From positions 1-30,881 of the forward strand of contig URWB01000009.1 in assembly GCA_900551415.1 (NCBI GenBank): a stretch of 30,881 nt of DNA, given 5' to 3'. This document shows, in pieces, positions 1 through 7,699 of this stretch (position 1 is the first letter of the stretch; every line of letters begins with the position of its first letter). A program made the translations under genes and the position numbers. A model generated the notes under the pieces. The model had not been told where the DNA came from. It did not search any database and saw nothing but the letters and a program-made list of their open reading frames with translations. Source of the DNA: an uncultured Eubacteriales bacterium. GTDB taxonomy: Bacteria; Bacillota; Clostridia; Peptostreptococcales; Anaerovoracaceae.

Positions 1-564
1 GCCATGGAACACAATGCGCTTGCCGTTGAGCAGCATGAGCTTATCCTTCATCTCGAAGCGGCGGAAGCCCACCTCAGTGATCGCTGTCTCATATGTCTGT
101 CCCGCCGCGTCCGTCAGCTCAATCAAAAAATTACCTACACCCGTCAGTTCTTCCCGTCCGGCCGTAAAAATCGCGTAGCGTCCCTGTTCGTAAATCGCCG
201 CGAGCTCCTCTTTTTTGCAGGTCGCGCCCATCTCGCAGTCGTGATTGCCGAACACCATGGTATAAGGGATCGCGAAGCTGTCCATGAATTCCGTAAAGCG
301 GATGGCCTGCCGGCGGTTATCGCGCGTTCCGGTCTTGGGCAGAAACGGAAAAATCGCGTCTCCGGTAATGACAATCAGCTCCGGTTCGGCTTTTTGCACG
401 GTCTTTCGGACGGCCTCCATCGCCAGCGCATCTTTTTTGCGGGAAAGCGGGCCAAAACCGAGGTGCAGATCGGTCAGCTGCAGGATACGAAAATCTTTTT
501 CTTTCTCAATGCACAGGCGGAAAGTTTCCTTGTCCGGCCGCGTGAGTCTGTCTGCTTGATACAT
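1..564 (-). CDS. Metallophosphoesterase N-terminal part, apparently fused in frame to beta-galactosidase sequence (partial, runs off left edge)
   Basis: The minus-strand frame opens with ATG at 562-564, behind an AGAGGT-type ribosome binding site, and stays open to base 1 (188 codons). The first ~145 residues read as a calcineurin-like metallophosphoesterase: LQLTDLHLG (Asp and His metal ligands), VITGD, and FGNHD followed later by GVGNF. From about position 125 down to 1 the residues instead match the end of the sandwich domain and start of the catalytic barrel of GH2 beta-galactosidase (VGFRRFEMKDK then LMLLNGKRIVFHG; E. coli LacZ has VGFREVRIENGLLLLNGK here). No frameshift is visible at the switch. 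The short stretch FLIELTDAAGQTYE could belong to either family, so the exact junction is unclear. It could be a real gene fusion, a deletion joining two genes, or an assembly chimera. The permease gene lies 124 bp upstream on the same strand. Confidence 0.7.
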   Translation of the reverse strand, partial: MYQADRLTRPDKETFRLCIEKEKDFRILQLTDLHLGFGPLSRKKDALAMEAVRKTVQKAEPELIVITGDAIFPFLPKTGTRDNRRQAIRFTEFMDSFAIPYTMVFGNHDCEMGATCKKEELAAIYEQGRYAIFTAGREELTGVGNFLIELTDAAGQTYETAITEVGFRRFEMKDKLMLLNGKRIVFHG

Positions 565-688
565 ACTGATACCTCTCGTCTACATAAAATCACGACATCC
601 GAGCGTTCCGGGCGTCTTTTCTTCCGCGAAAACATGGGCTGTTTTCATGATGCTCGACGCAGTGTTTGACAAGCAATCGGGCGTCCCT

Positions 689-1843
689 CTACTTCAGCGG
701 TAGCAGCGCGCCCACCGCGGAAACGATCGTCGATAGGACCATGAGCACTTGAAACGGCACCGTTCCGATCATGCCGCAGATGGGGCTTGTGCCTGCCTTA
801 CGGCGCGATTTTCCATAGGTCAGCACCAGCATAATGCTCACCAGCACCACAACGCCGCTCATAACGCGTGTCAAAACGATGAAACTGCTGACACCGAAGA
901 CCGCGAACAGTACGCACGGAATCGTCGCCAAAAGCCAGCTGAAGCGGTTGCCGATACCGATTTGCTCATGCACCACATCGCGCAGCGCCAGCGTATTGGA
1001 CCAAAAAGTCGTCAGAAGCGCGAATAAGGAAAATATGCCGGCCAGGATCACAGCCCAGCTGCCAAGGCTTTCGCCAAGCTGCATATAGGCCAGTTCCTTA
1101 TTGATGTCCGTCTTTGTCCCCAAAAGGACGCTCATCGTCACCACCAGGACAAACAGGGAAGAAAGTCCGAAGCCGATAAAAATTGTACTGCGGATTTTTT
1201 TTGCATTTCCCGCGAGTCCTTTGACAACTTGAATGACCGCTTGATTCGCGGAGGTCGCGAATACGATCATGCTGTAAAGCGCCAGCAGATTGTTCAGGTG
1301 AAACGGCGCCGCGTAAAGGGCGTTCAAAGGCCGCAGAAGGGTCGCGATCGTCATGACCGCAACAATGCCCATCAGCAGCGCGACCGCGTATTTTTGCGCG
1401 ATGCCGACGGCTTTCATTCCCATGAACACCACACTTCCTGCGAGCAGATAGTACAGTACCTGTGCCGCGGGCAGCGGCAGGTCAAACCAGTTGACAAAGA
1501 TCTGCGCGCCGCCGTTGATGTTGCCGCTGACACCGACCATGATCGCCAGCCCATACACGACAAAGACAAACCAGCTGAAGACTTTTTTCATCGTACCATG
1601 AAACAGTTCCCCTTCAAAACTCTTGACCAGCTGCGCGCCGCCGTTGTTATAGGATAATTCCGCGATAATCAGGTGCAGAATCACGTTGATGATGTAGGCC
1701 AGCCCCACCATCCAGACTACATCCAACATGCTGTTTCGGGTTGCCAGATAGGGCACCGCGATGATGCCGGTGCCGATGCTGTTGCCTACAATCATACTGA
1801 TGGCCTCAAAGGTAGTCAGCCTCGCCTCTGATTTGATTTCCAT
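689..1843 (-). CDS. Amino acid permease (aromatic/neutral amino acid transporter-like, APC superfamily)
   Basis: This 384-residue membrane protein has about ten or eleven hydrophobic segments and the N-terminal signature SMIVGNSIGTGIIAVPYLA. That glycine-rich unwound first helix is typical of APC-superfamily amino acid transporters, especially the Trp/Tyr/Ser permease (HAAAP-like) group. Known members are cytoplasmic-membrane secondary transporters; the substrate here cannot be told from sequence. The start is at 1841-1843, behind a weak purine-rich stretch. The stop codon of the upstream ABC-F gene lies 45 bp away, so the two may share a transcript. The length is normal for the family and nothing is disrupted. 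Confidence 0.82.
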   Translation of the reverse strand: MEIKSEARLTTFEAISMIVGNSIGTGIIAVPYLATRNSMLDVVWMVGLAYIINVILHLIIAELSYNNGGAQLVKSFEGELFHGTMKKVFSWFVFVVYGLAIMVGVSGNINGGAQIFVNWFDLPLPAAQVLYYLLAGSVVFMGMKAVGIAQKYAVALLMGIVAVMTIATLLRPLNALYAAPFHLNNLLALYSMIVFATSANQAVIQVVKGLAGNAKKIRSTIFIGFGLSSLFVLVVTMSVLLGTKTDINKELAYMQLGESLGSWAVILAGIFSLFALLTTFWSNTLALRDVVHEQIGIGNRFSWLLATIPCVLFAVFGVSSFIVLTRVMSGVVVLVSIMLVLTYGKSRRKAGTSPICGMIGTVPFQVLMVLSTIVSAVGALLPLK

Positions 1844-1888
1844 ATATGCTTCTTTTTCCTCCGTCTTTTAGAATCGCGCATTCCGCTC

Positions 1889-3754
1889 TCAATGCCCGCG
1901 GTCGCCCGAAACTCCTGCTTTTGTTTTATCCTGCAGGCTCTCCAGACGCGCGCAGAGCTTGTCCGCCTCCGTCAGATCGTCACGCTGCAGAGCTGCCTCT
2001 ATCGCCGCTTCCAGTTCCTGTTTTTTGCGGTCGGTTTCCAGATAGGCCGCGTCGAAGTACCTGTCGTACACCAGCTTACGGAAGTTCCTGCCGCGGATTC
2101 TGCGAATGCTGTTATCCTCGATCAGCAAAATGTAATCCGCGCAGCTTGCTGCCAGATAAAAATCGTGTGTCACCATCAGAATCGTCCCGCGGTACTCCGC
2201 GATGGCCCGTTCCAGCGCCGCCTGCGCATAGAGATCCAAATGGCTGGTCGGCTCGTCAAGCAGCAAAAGCTCCGCGTCGCTGCGTGAAAGCAGCAAAAGC
2301 TGCAGCAGATTCCGCTCTCCACCCGAAAGCCGCGCGGCCTTTTGTTCTAACGCGCTCTCTGCGAGCGCGTAATCCTCCATACAGGCACGCATCTCGCGCG
2401 GCGTTTGCAGGCCGGCCTGCATGAGCAGTTCCCGCACGGTTCGTTCTTCCTGCTCCGCGTCGTTCTCAAGCTGTGAAAGCCATGCGAAGCGCGTATCTGC
2501 GTCGATCCGGATGGCCGGATTTTCCTGCCGGATGATATCGCGCAGCAGGGTCGTCTTGCCCGTACCGTTGGGGCCGATCAAAGCGACCTTCTCACCCTCT
2601 CGAATCGTAAAATTCACATCACGCAGCAGATGTTCGTCGAATTTGATCTCATAATCGCGCACCTGCAGCAGCACGCGCGGTTCCTGCGCGGGCGTCTCCT
2701 CGCGCGGCGCTTCGCCATGCCTCTTCGATGCAGGCTCACGCGCTGGCAAGCCGCCGCTCGCCGCTTCGTTTTTGTTCACCTCCGGCAGCGTAATCCGCGG
2801 CTCGCGTACCTCGATGAACGGCGCCTGAATCTGCCGCACGCGCAGTCTGTCAAGCTGTGACTGCTTGGCATTGACCGCTTGTCCGATCGTCGGATTGACC
2901 ATCAGAGTCGCGCGCTTACGCAAAAGCTCCACCATCTCCTCAGTTCTGGCGATTTCCTCCTGCTCCTCGATATGCCGCAGACGCTGTGTAAGCTTTTCAC
3001 GCAGCATCGCGCAGCGATAGGCTCCATAGCTGCCGTCAAATTCCTGCAAAGCGCGGTTTTCCAGATGAAGCACCTTATCAAAGCAGTGATGCAGCAGATA
3101 ACGGTTATGCGTCACTGCCAGCAAGGTTCCCCGATAGGCGTTTATCAGGCCGCAAAGTCCGTTCAGATTCGCGAAGTCCAAAAAAGCATCCGGTTCGTCC
3201 AGCACCAGAAGATTCGGCGCGAGCAGCATTTCCCGCATGATCTGCAGCAGCTTGTATTCCCCGCCGCTGATCTCCGAAAGCTTCGTTTCCGCCAGTTCGC
3301 GCATGCCGGCTGTATGAAGCTGTCTGTAAATCGTGCTTTCGTAATGCTCCGCGTCCATAGCCTCGCTTTGGTCGAGCAGCGTTTGGTACCGCGCAAAAAG
3401 CCGCGTCATTCCTGCTTCGTCAAGGTGCGGCTCCGCCATCGCGTCACAGGTTTCGGCAATCTCCGCGGCAATGCCGGTAAAGCGCTCCGCCAAATAGTCA
3501 AACACCGTACAGTCCCGCGCCTTGTCGCGCGCGCTGAACTGGCCGGCATAGCCGACACGACAGTTTTCATCGCGCGTGATTCTGCCGTCAAACCAATATT
3601 GATCCGGCCGCATCAGCATATCGACAAGGGTGGACTTGCCGCTGCCGTTGCTGCCGATCAGCGCGCAGTGCCGCCCCGCCTCAAGGCGAAATGAAATGTC
3701 GTGATATAATTCTTTGTCGGGAAACCCGTAGGATAGATTTTCGACCTGTATCAT
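1889..3754 (-). CDS. ABC-F family ATPase with atypical first Walker B region
   Basis: A 621-residue soluble protein with two ABC ATPase domains and no membrane segments, the mark of ABC-F ribosome-associated translation factors. Domain 1 has Walker A GSNGSGKS (about residues 34-41), signature ISGGE and Walker B LLVLDEPDAF. Domain 2 has GPNGTGKT, LSGGE and LLLLDEPTSHLD. A charged helical linker joins the domains and a charged coiled-coil-like tail ends the protein. I place the start at 3752-3754 (MIQVENLSYG) because GAGAGGA lies about eight bases upstream; the open frame extends 21 codons further, but those residues precede the domain. Domain 1 has DEPDAFLDF where most ABC-F proteins have DEPTNHLD. 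ABC-F proteins act on the ribosomal E site in translation or in antibiotic protection; sequence alone does not say which applies. The U32 gene ends 89 bp upstream. Confidence 0.85.
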   Translation of the reverse strand: MIQVENLSYGFPDKELYHDISFRLEAGRHCALIGSNGSGKSTLVDMLMRPDQYWFDGRITRDENCRVGYAGQFSARDKARDCTVFDYLAERFTGIAAEIAETCDAMAEPHLDEAGMTRLFARYQTLLDQSEAMDAEHYESTIYRQLHTAGMRELAETKLSEISGGEYKLLQIMREMLLAPNLLVLDEPDAFLDFANLNGLCGLINAYRGTLLAVTHNRYLLHHCFDKVLHLENRALQEFDGSYGAYRCAMLREKLTQRLRHIEEQEEIARTEEMVELLRKRATLMVNPTIGQAVNAKQSQLDRLRVRQIQAPFIEVREPRITLPEVNKNEAASGGLPAREPASKRHGEAPREETPAQEPRVLLQVRDYEIKFDEHLLRDVNFTIREGEKVALIGPNGTGKTTLLRDIIRQENPAIRIDADTRFAWLSQLENDAEQEERTVRELLMQAGLQTPREMRACMEDYALAESALEQKAARLSGGERNLLQLLLLSRSDAELLLLDEPTSHLDLYAQAALERAIAEYRGTILMVTHDFYLAASCADYILLIEDNSIRRIRGRNFRKLVYDRYFDAAYLETDRKKQELEAAIEAALQRDDLTEADKLCARLESLQDKTKAGVSGDRGH

Positions 3755-3843
3755 GTTTCGGTTCCTCTCTGTGTTCTGTCGATTCTTTATTCTGTCAATA
3801 TCCCCTTCGGCTGTCAAAAGCGTTTCAATCGAAGGTACGCGGA

Positions 3844-6243
3844 CTAAATGATCTCCTTGTTATAATGTCCGCGCGTATCCGTATCCTTGCGGAACAAGGA
3901 TGCCTGCTCTCTGCCGTCGAGTTTTCGCCGCGCCGCCAAAATCACGCGGGATACTTCCTCAGGCGTTTCCGTCGTAAAGGCAAGGCGAAAGGCTTCGACG
4001 CCCTCAATGGACGGCATCTCGTCCAAGAGATTGAGGAATTTGCCGTTAAGGATTGTCGTCGTGCAGTCCTCGTGAGAAAGAATCGGGAAGCTGCCGTATT
4101 CGTCCCGCAATTCGTACTGATGCTGCTTGCAGCGTCCGCACTGTTCCATTTTTTTGAGCGGGCAGTATTTCGTGAAGAGCAGTGGCGCGCGGCCGTAAAC
4201 AATCATCTCTAAGGAAGGGCGCGCGCCGTAATTTGTCTCGTATGCAGCGATCAGCTCCGAGATCTGCTTCTTGTTCAGTTCATAAGACAGCGTGACGCGC
4301 GCCGCCCCCAGTTCCTGCAGTTTGCGGCAAGCGGCCGAGTTGACCACATGAAAGGAATAATCGGTCACAAATGGATTTGTGTCTCTGTAATAATGTAAGC
4401 CGCCGTAACCGCCAATCAGCAGCTTCCCCTCCCGCGGCGCGTAACAGACCTGATTACGCCGCACGATGTTCTTAAAATAGATCTCACGGATTCCGGCGCG
4501 CAGGCAAGCCTCCTCCTGCGCGCGGTTGAGAACCGAAGCGGTCAGATACGGCCTCTGCGCTGCCGCGCCCATCCCGTCGTCCGGCGCTTTTGCTGCGGCT
4601 GCTGCTCTCTCGCGCAGGGCTGCCGCCTCCGCCGCTCCCGCGTCGATGCAAAGGTTCTCCTTCGGGCATACCGCCTCCGCCGTCTGCGTATCTGCCGCGG
4701 CTGCGTTCCGGATCCCTGTTTCCTCTGTCTGCACCGCAGTCTCCCGCACTGCCACGCGGCGCGGCTTCGCGCGCAGCTTTTCTTCATATAGTCTATTTAC
4801 GATTTCGCGGCGTGCCTGATTGAGCAGCTTGACCGGAAGGAAGGCTCCGCATTCCTCAAATTCCAGACTTTGCAGCGTGAACACAGTGTCATGCAGCTTG
4901 GCGAGCTGCTTCCGCACTTGTTCCCCCGTCGTCGGCTGCGTCTCCGCAGCTTCGAGGATTTCCTCGCTCTCATAAAGGCAGCTGACGCCCAGCCCCTCCG
5001 CGTCGATGGTCAATGGCGCGCCCGGATAAGCGTAGACCCTGAGAAGAAGCGGAAACCGCCGAAACTCGCCTTCCATGTTTCTTTCTAAATCTTTGTAAAA
5101 CTGATAATCCTTCGTTTTGTAAACCAAATCACCTTTCGACAATTTTTCTTTCACGCGGATGCAGCAGACCTCATCAGCTCGGTTGATGAGGTTGCCGGCG
5201 CGGTCATAAAGCTTGACCACCGAAAGGTTGACATCCTCGTTATTATGGTCAACGCGTATGATGTCGTTCTGCCGCAGAGGTTCGTGCAGGCGGATTTCGT
5301 ACATCCCCTGACGTGAGCCGCTGATGACGCCGATTTCATAGCCGAAATTGTTCGGTTTTTGGATATTGGTCAAATCCCTGGGGTCTTCGTGAAAAAGGTA
5401 TCCCTTGGTAAAAGTTCGATTGAAGGTTTTTTTGAGAGCCTCCCGATCTTCCTCCCTTGCCCGTCCATCCAGCGCGGCTCGATAGCGCGCCGTCACGTTG
5501 GCGACATAGGCAGGTTCCTTCATCCGCCCCTCAATCTTGAGAGAATCCAACGCCGCCAGATCCTCCATGTAGTCGATGGTATTCAGATCCTTGGTGGACA
5601 GCAGGTAGCTGACACCCAGAGATTTCCCGCTCGTCTTGTCGAGCAGCTCATAGGGCTTGCGGCAGGAGCCGACACATCTGCCCCGGTTGCCGCTGCGATA
5701 GCCGATCAGTCCGGACATCAGACAGTTGCCGGAATAGGACACGCAGAGCGCGCCATGCACGAAGATTTCCAGTGGAATTTTTGCCTCGCGCCGAATTGCC
5801 TTCGCCTTTTCGATTTCCACCTCGCGCGCCAGCACCACACGCTTCGCGCCAAGTTCTTTCCACAGCAGCGTGCCTTCGAGGTCATCGATGCCCATCTGCG
5901 TTGAACAATGTGCCTCCATGTCCGGAAAGCATCTGACGATCTCCTCAAACACTGCGATGTCCTGCACGATCACGCCGTCCACGCCGATTTCGTTCAAAAA
6001 CGCGAGCTGCTCCCGCATTGCCGCGAGTTCGTTTTCGAACACGATGGTATTCATCGTTACATAAACCTTGACTTCCCGCAGATGCGCGTAACGCACCGCC
6101 TCCGGCAGCGTTTCCTCATCAAAATTGCACGAGTACGCGCGCGCGCCAAATCTTTGCATGCCTAAATAGACCGCGTCGCAGCCGTTCGCGACCGCTGCCC
6201 GCAGTGCCTCCATATTTCCTGCCGGAGCCAGTAATTCTGTCAT
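3844..6243 (-). CDS. U32 family peptidase-like protein (YhbU/RlhA-type, with DUF3656-like region)
   Basis: The N-terminus MTELLAPAGNMEALRAAV, the GCDAVYLG segment and the cysteine-bearing SYSGNCLMSG and GNRGRCVGSC motifs are characteristic of peptidase family U32. Members of this long (~800 aa) subfamily carry a second, collagenase-like/DUF3656 part. The C-terminal half here ends with a further Cys set (CPLKKMEQCGRCKQHQ). Related proteins include RlhA, needed for 23S rRNA hydroxylation, and TrhP, for tRNA wobble hydroxylation, so an RNA-hydroxylation role is at least as likely as proteolysis. An Ala/Glu/Thr-rich low-complexity insert of about 67 residues (around 496-563) separates the two halves. 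The start is set by AGGAGG six bases upstream. This gene heads a minus-strand run with the ABC-F and permease genes. Confidence 0.88.
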   Translation of the reverse strand: MTELLAPAGNMEALRAAVANGCDAVYLGMQRFGARAYSCNFDEETLPEAVRYAHLREVKVYVTMNTIVFENELAAMREQLAFLNEIGVDGVIVQDIAVFEEIVRCFPDMEAHCSTQMGIDDLEGTLLWKELGAKRVVLAREVEIEKAKAIRREAKIPLEIFVHGALCVSYSGNCLMSGLIGYRSGNRGRCVGSCRKPYELLDKTSGKSLGVSYLLSTKDLNTIDYMEDLAALDSLKIEGRMKEPAYVANVTARYRAALDGRAREEDREALKKTFNRTFTKGYLFHEDPRDLTNIQKPNNFGYEIGVISGSRQGMYEIRLHEPLRQNDIIRVDHNNEDVNLSVVKLYDRAGNLINRADEVCCIRVKEKLSKGDLVYKTKDYQFYKDLERNMEGEFRRFPLLLRVYAYPGAPLTIDAEGLGVSCLYESEEILEAAETQPTTGEQVRKQLAKLHDTVFTLQSLEFEECGAFLPVKLLNQARREIVNRLYEEKLRAKPRRVAVRETAVQTEETGIRNAAAADTQTAEAVCPKENLCIDAGAAEAAALRERAAAAAKAPDDGMGAAAQRPYLTASVLNRAQEEACLRAGIREIYFKNIVRRNQVCYAPREGKLLIGGYGGLHYYRDTNPFVTDYSFHVVNSAACRKLQELGAARVTLSYELNKKQISELIAAYETNYGARPSLEMIVYGRAPLLFTKYCPLKKMEQCGRCKQHQYELRDEYGSFPILSHEDCTTTILNGKFLNLLDEMPSIEGVEAFRLAFTTETPEEVSRVILAARRKLDGREQASLFRKDTDTRGHYNKEII

Positions 6244-6294
6244 GCTATCCTCCTGTATGATTTTTTACGTTTCAGATTATTCGAATACGCGTAT

Positions 6295-6302
6295 ATTATA
6301 CC
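6295..6302 (-). promoter_or_regulatory. Extended -10 promoter of the U32 gene
   Basis: On the minus strand TGG-TATAAT gives a consensus -10 (6295-6300) with the TG extension at 6301-6303. It lies about 50 bp upstream of the U32 start. No good -35 hexamer sits at 16-18 bp, as is common for extended -10 promoters. Confidence 0.55.
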
Positions 6303-6374
6303 ACCAAATTCATTGCCGCGCCACTGTGAACCCCTCATAAATCAACAGGATTTATTCCGCATGCGCGGTCCGAC

Positions 6375-6403
6375 TTGCTTTTTTCTTGAATTTTGGCTAT
6401 AAT
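6375..6403 (+). promoter_or_regulatory. Sigma-A type promoter driving the long leader of the PIN-like gene
   Basis: TTGCTT (6375-6380), a 17-bp spacer, and a perfect TATAAT (6398-6403). Transcription would start near 6410, so nearly the whole inverted-repeat element becomes a ~300-nt leader. The last base of the -10 box is the first base of the left inverted repeat. Confidence 0.6.
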
Positions 6404-6680
6404 ACCTTCAGTTAACAAGAACACACACGCCTGGACGGGTTGAAATTTCAATGCACGCTTCCTTCTCGTCTCAGGCCTACGTCCAGTAAGATTTCGTCCT
6501 GCGGCCTTGCCTGCGCCGAAATTTCGAGCCGCCAGGTTCCAAGGAAGTTTGCAGAGAAAATATTTGCCTCTGCGCGAGGCGAATGAGCGAGGCGTAGTGG
6601 TGCTACGGTGAGCGAAGACAACAAAGTGCAGAAGCAAATAGGTCTTTGCAAACCGTGTGTGCCTTTGTCAACTGAAGGTA
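6403..6680 (+). repeat. 278-bp inverted-repeat-bounded, highly structured element (MITE-like or structured leader RNA)
   Basis: The ends 6403-6429 and 6654-6680 are 27-nt inverted repeats with four mismatches, each beginning TA-CCTTCAGTT. Between them lie nested helices: 6431-6437 with 6480-6486; 6501-6505 with 6528-6532; 6547-6553 with 6647-6653; 6561-6573 with 6628-6640 (13 bp, one mismatch); and 6593-6597 with 6603-6607. A further match, 6458-6464 with 6541-6547, would form a pseudoknot or an alternative fold. No convincing protein is encoded. The TA at both ends fits a non-autonomous element of the Tc1/mariner (IS630) kind. The promoter at the left edge and the nested pairing fit a structured RNA equally well. 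This accounts for most of the gene-free stretch 6244-6710. Confidence 0.6.
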
Positions 6681-6710
6681 TCGATTGCAATATGGAGGAA
6701 CAAAGAAACA

Positions 6711-7517
6711 ATGAGTGTATGGAATATCAAAACAATTTATTATATTGACAGTGAAAACGTCGGGGATTCATGGATTGAGCTTTTGAACACGTTGGATCCC
6801 ACTACCTGCAGAGTTCTTGTCTTTTACACCAAGCATTCGCCACGCATGGCCTACGCGCAGGCGATTCAGCTGATGAACGCCGCCGGCAAGCCGGAATTTT
6901 TGGAATGTCACGAAGGCAGCAACGGCTTGGACTTTCAGCTGGTATCCTATCTGGGCTACGAGCTTCACGCTGACTGCTCCAAGGAAATGGTCATCGTCTC
7001 GAAGGATACCGGTTTCGACGCTGTCGTTCACTTTTGGCAGGAGCGCGGGATGAACGTCAAGAGACTTCCCCTCTCGAATAACTTAGCCGTAGCTTCCAAG
7101 TCCGTTGAGGCGAAGGCTTCCGAAGAAAACAGCATGTCGGAGGATGCCGCTGTCATCATCAACTGCCTCGGCAAAAAAAATCTGCACTACATCAACCTCG
7201 CGTTCACGCACTTTTTCGGAGAAAAAAAAGGCAGAAACCTGTATCTGCAAATGAAAAAGCAGAAGTTTGCCGTACCGCCGGCTGACTGGACAAGGGAGGA
7301 GAAGATGGAGCACTTCCTCGCGTTAGTTATGACACACGCGCCTGTCTCCATCGAGGACTGCCCTGACTCTTTGTCGGATTTCATGCTCAAGAACGTAGTG
7401 GAAAAGAACAATACCATGCAAAGCATGTTGGACAAGACCTACGGCGCGCAGGGTGCCCAGCTTCACAAGATTCTCAAGCCCTTCTACAAGATTCTCGTCA
7501 AGATCAAAACACAATAA
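6711..7517 (+). CDS. PIN/NYN-like nuclease-fold protein
   Basis: This is a 268-residue soluble protein. The first ~120 residues look like a PIN-like (NYN/LabA-type) fold: strand TIYYIDSENVGD with Asp13, GLDFQL with Asp74, and VSKDTGFDAVV with Asp99 and Asp103. Together they give the acidic cluster that binds metal in these RNases. The remaining helical C-terminal part I do not recognise. I choose the ATG at 6711 because GGAGG lies 12 bases upstream and the domain begins at once. An in-frame ATG at 6657 lies inside the inverted repeat and would add 18 unlikely residues. The gene stands alone between the structured leader and a terminator, convergent with groEL. RNase activity is inferred from the acidic residues only. 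Confidence 0.7.
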   Translation: MSVWNIKTIYYIDSENVGDSWIELLNTLDPTTCRVLVFYTKHSPRMAYAQAIQLMNAAGKPEFLECHEGSNGLDFQLVSYLGYELHADCSKEMVIVSKDTGFDAVVHFWQERGMNVKRLPLSNNLAVASKSVEAKASEENSMSEDAAVIINCLGKKNLHYINLAFTHFFGEKKGRNLYLQMKKQKFAVPPADWTREEKMEHFLALVMTHAPVSIEDCPDSLSDFMLKNVVEKNNTMQSMLDKTYGAQGAQLHKILKPFYKILVKIKTQ

Positions 7518-7525
7518 GGACAGCA

Positions 7526-7553
7526 AAAGAGGCGCGACTTCTCGCGCCTCTTT
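7526..7553 (+). terminator. Rho-independent terminator of the PIN-like gene
   Basis: A perfect 12-bp stem (AAAGAGGCGCGA with TCGCGCCTCTTT) and 4-base loop start nine bases after the stop codon. An A-run precedes it and T's follow, so it may also act on the minus strand for groEL read-through. Confidence 0.8.
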
Positions 7554-7563
7554 GATTATACAG

Positions 7564-7616
7564 GGAAATATCGCTGCGCGATATTTCCGGAATCACGACA
7601 AAAGCACCTTTCGGAG
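7564..7616 (+). repeat. Dispersed hairpin repeat, copy 1
   Basis: A 53-bp unit: an 11-bp hairpin (GGAAATATCGC with GCGATATTTCC) followed by a conserved tail containing CGACAAAAGCACCTT. It matches copy 2 at 11098-11150 at 44 of 53 positions; the differences are mostly in the hairpin loop. It begins 10 bp after a plus-strand terminator, in a convergent gap. Confidence 0.75.
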
Positions 7617-7642
7617 TGCCTGCCATGCATGACAGATATAGG

Positions 7643-7692
7643 GCTGCCGCACCGTTGATGGATTCCATCAAGCGGAGCGGCAGCTCTTTTTG
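7643..7692 (+). terminator. Long inverted repeat with T-run, plus-strand terminator facing groEL
   Basis: GCTGCCGC (7643-7650) pairs with GCGGCAGC (7677-7684), continued inward through CCG/CGG and TTGATGGA/TCCATCAA to a near-perfect hairpin, then TCTTTTTG on the plus strand. It ends eight bases before the groEL stop codon. It would block plus-strand transcription from entering groEL. Confidence 0.65.
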
Positions 7693-7699
7693 TCTAGGT

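Noticed and set aside
4..669. Long plus-strand open frame at the left end
   Set aside because: It lies opposite the phosphoesterase/beta-galactosidase frame, has no ribosome binding site and reads like a shadow of it.
1889..3754. Antibiotic-resistance role for the first ABC-F protein
   Set aside because: Resistance and housekeeping ABC-F proteins cannot be told apart by motifs alone, and no resistance context is nearby.
6657..6710. Upstream start for the PIN-like gene
   Set aside because: It lies within the inverted repeat, lacks a good ribosome binding site and adds non-conserved residues.
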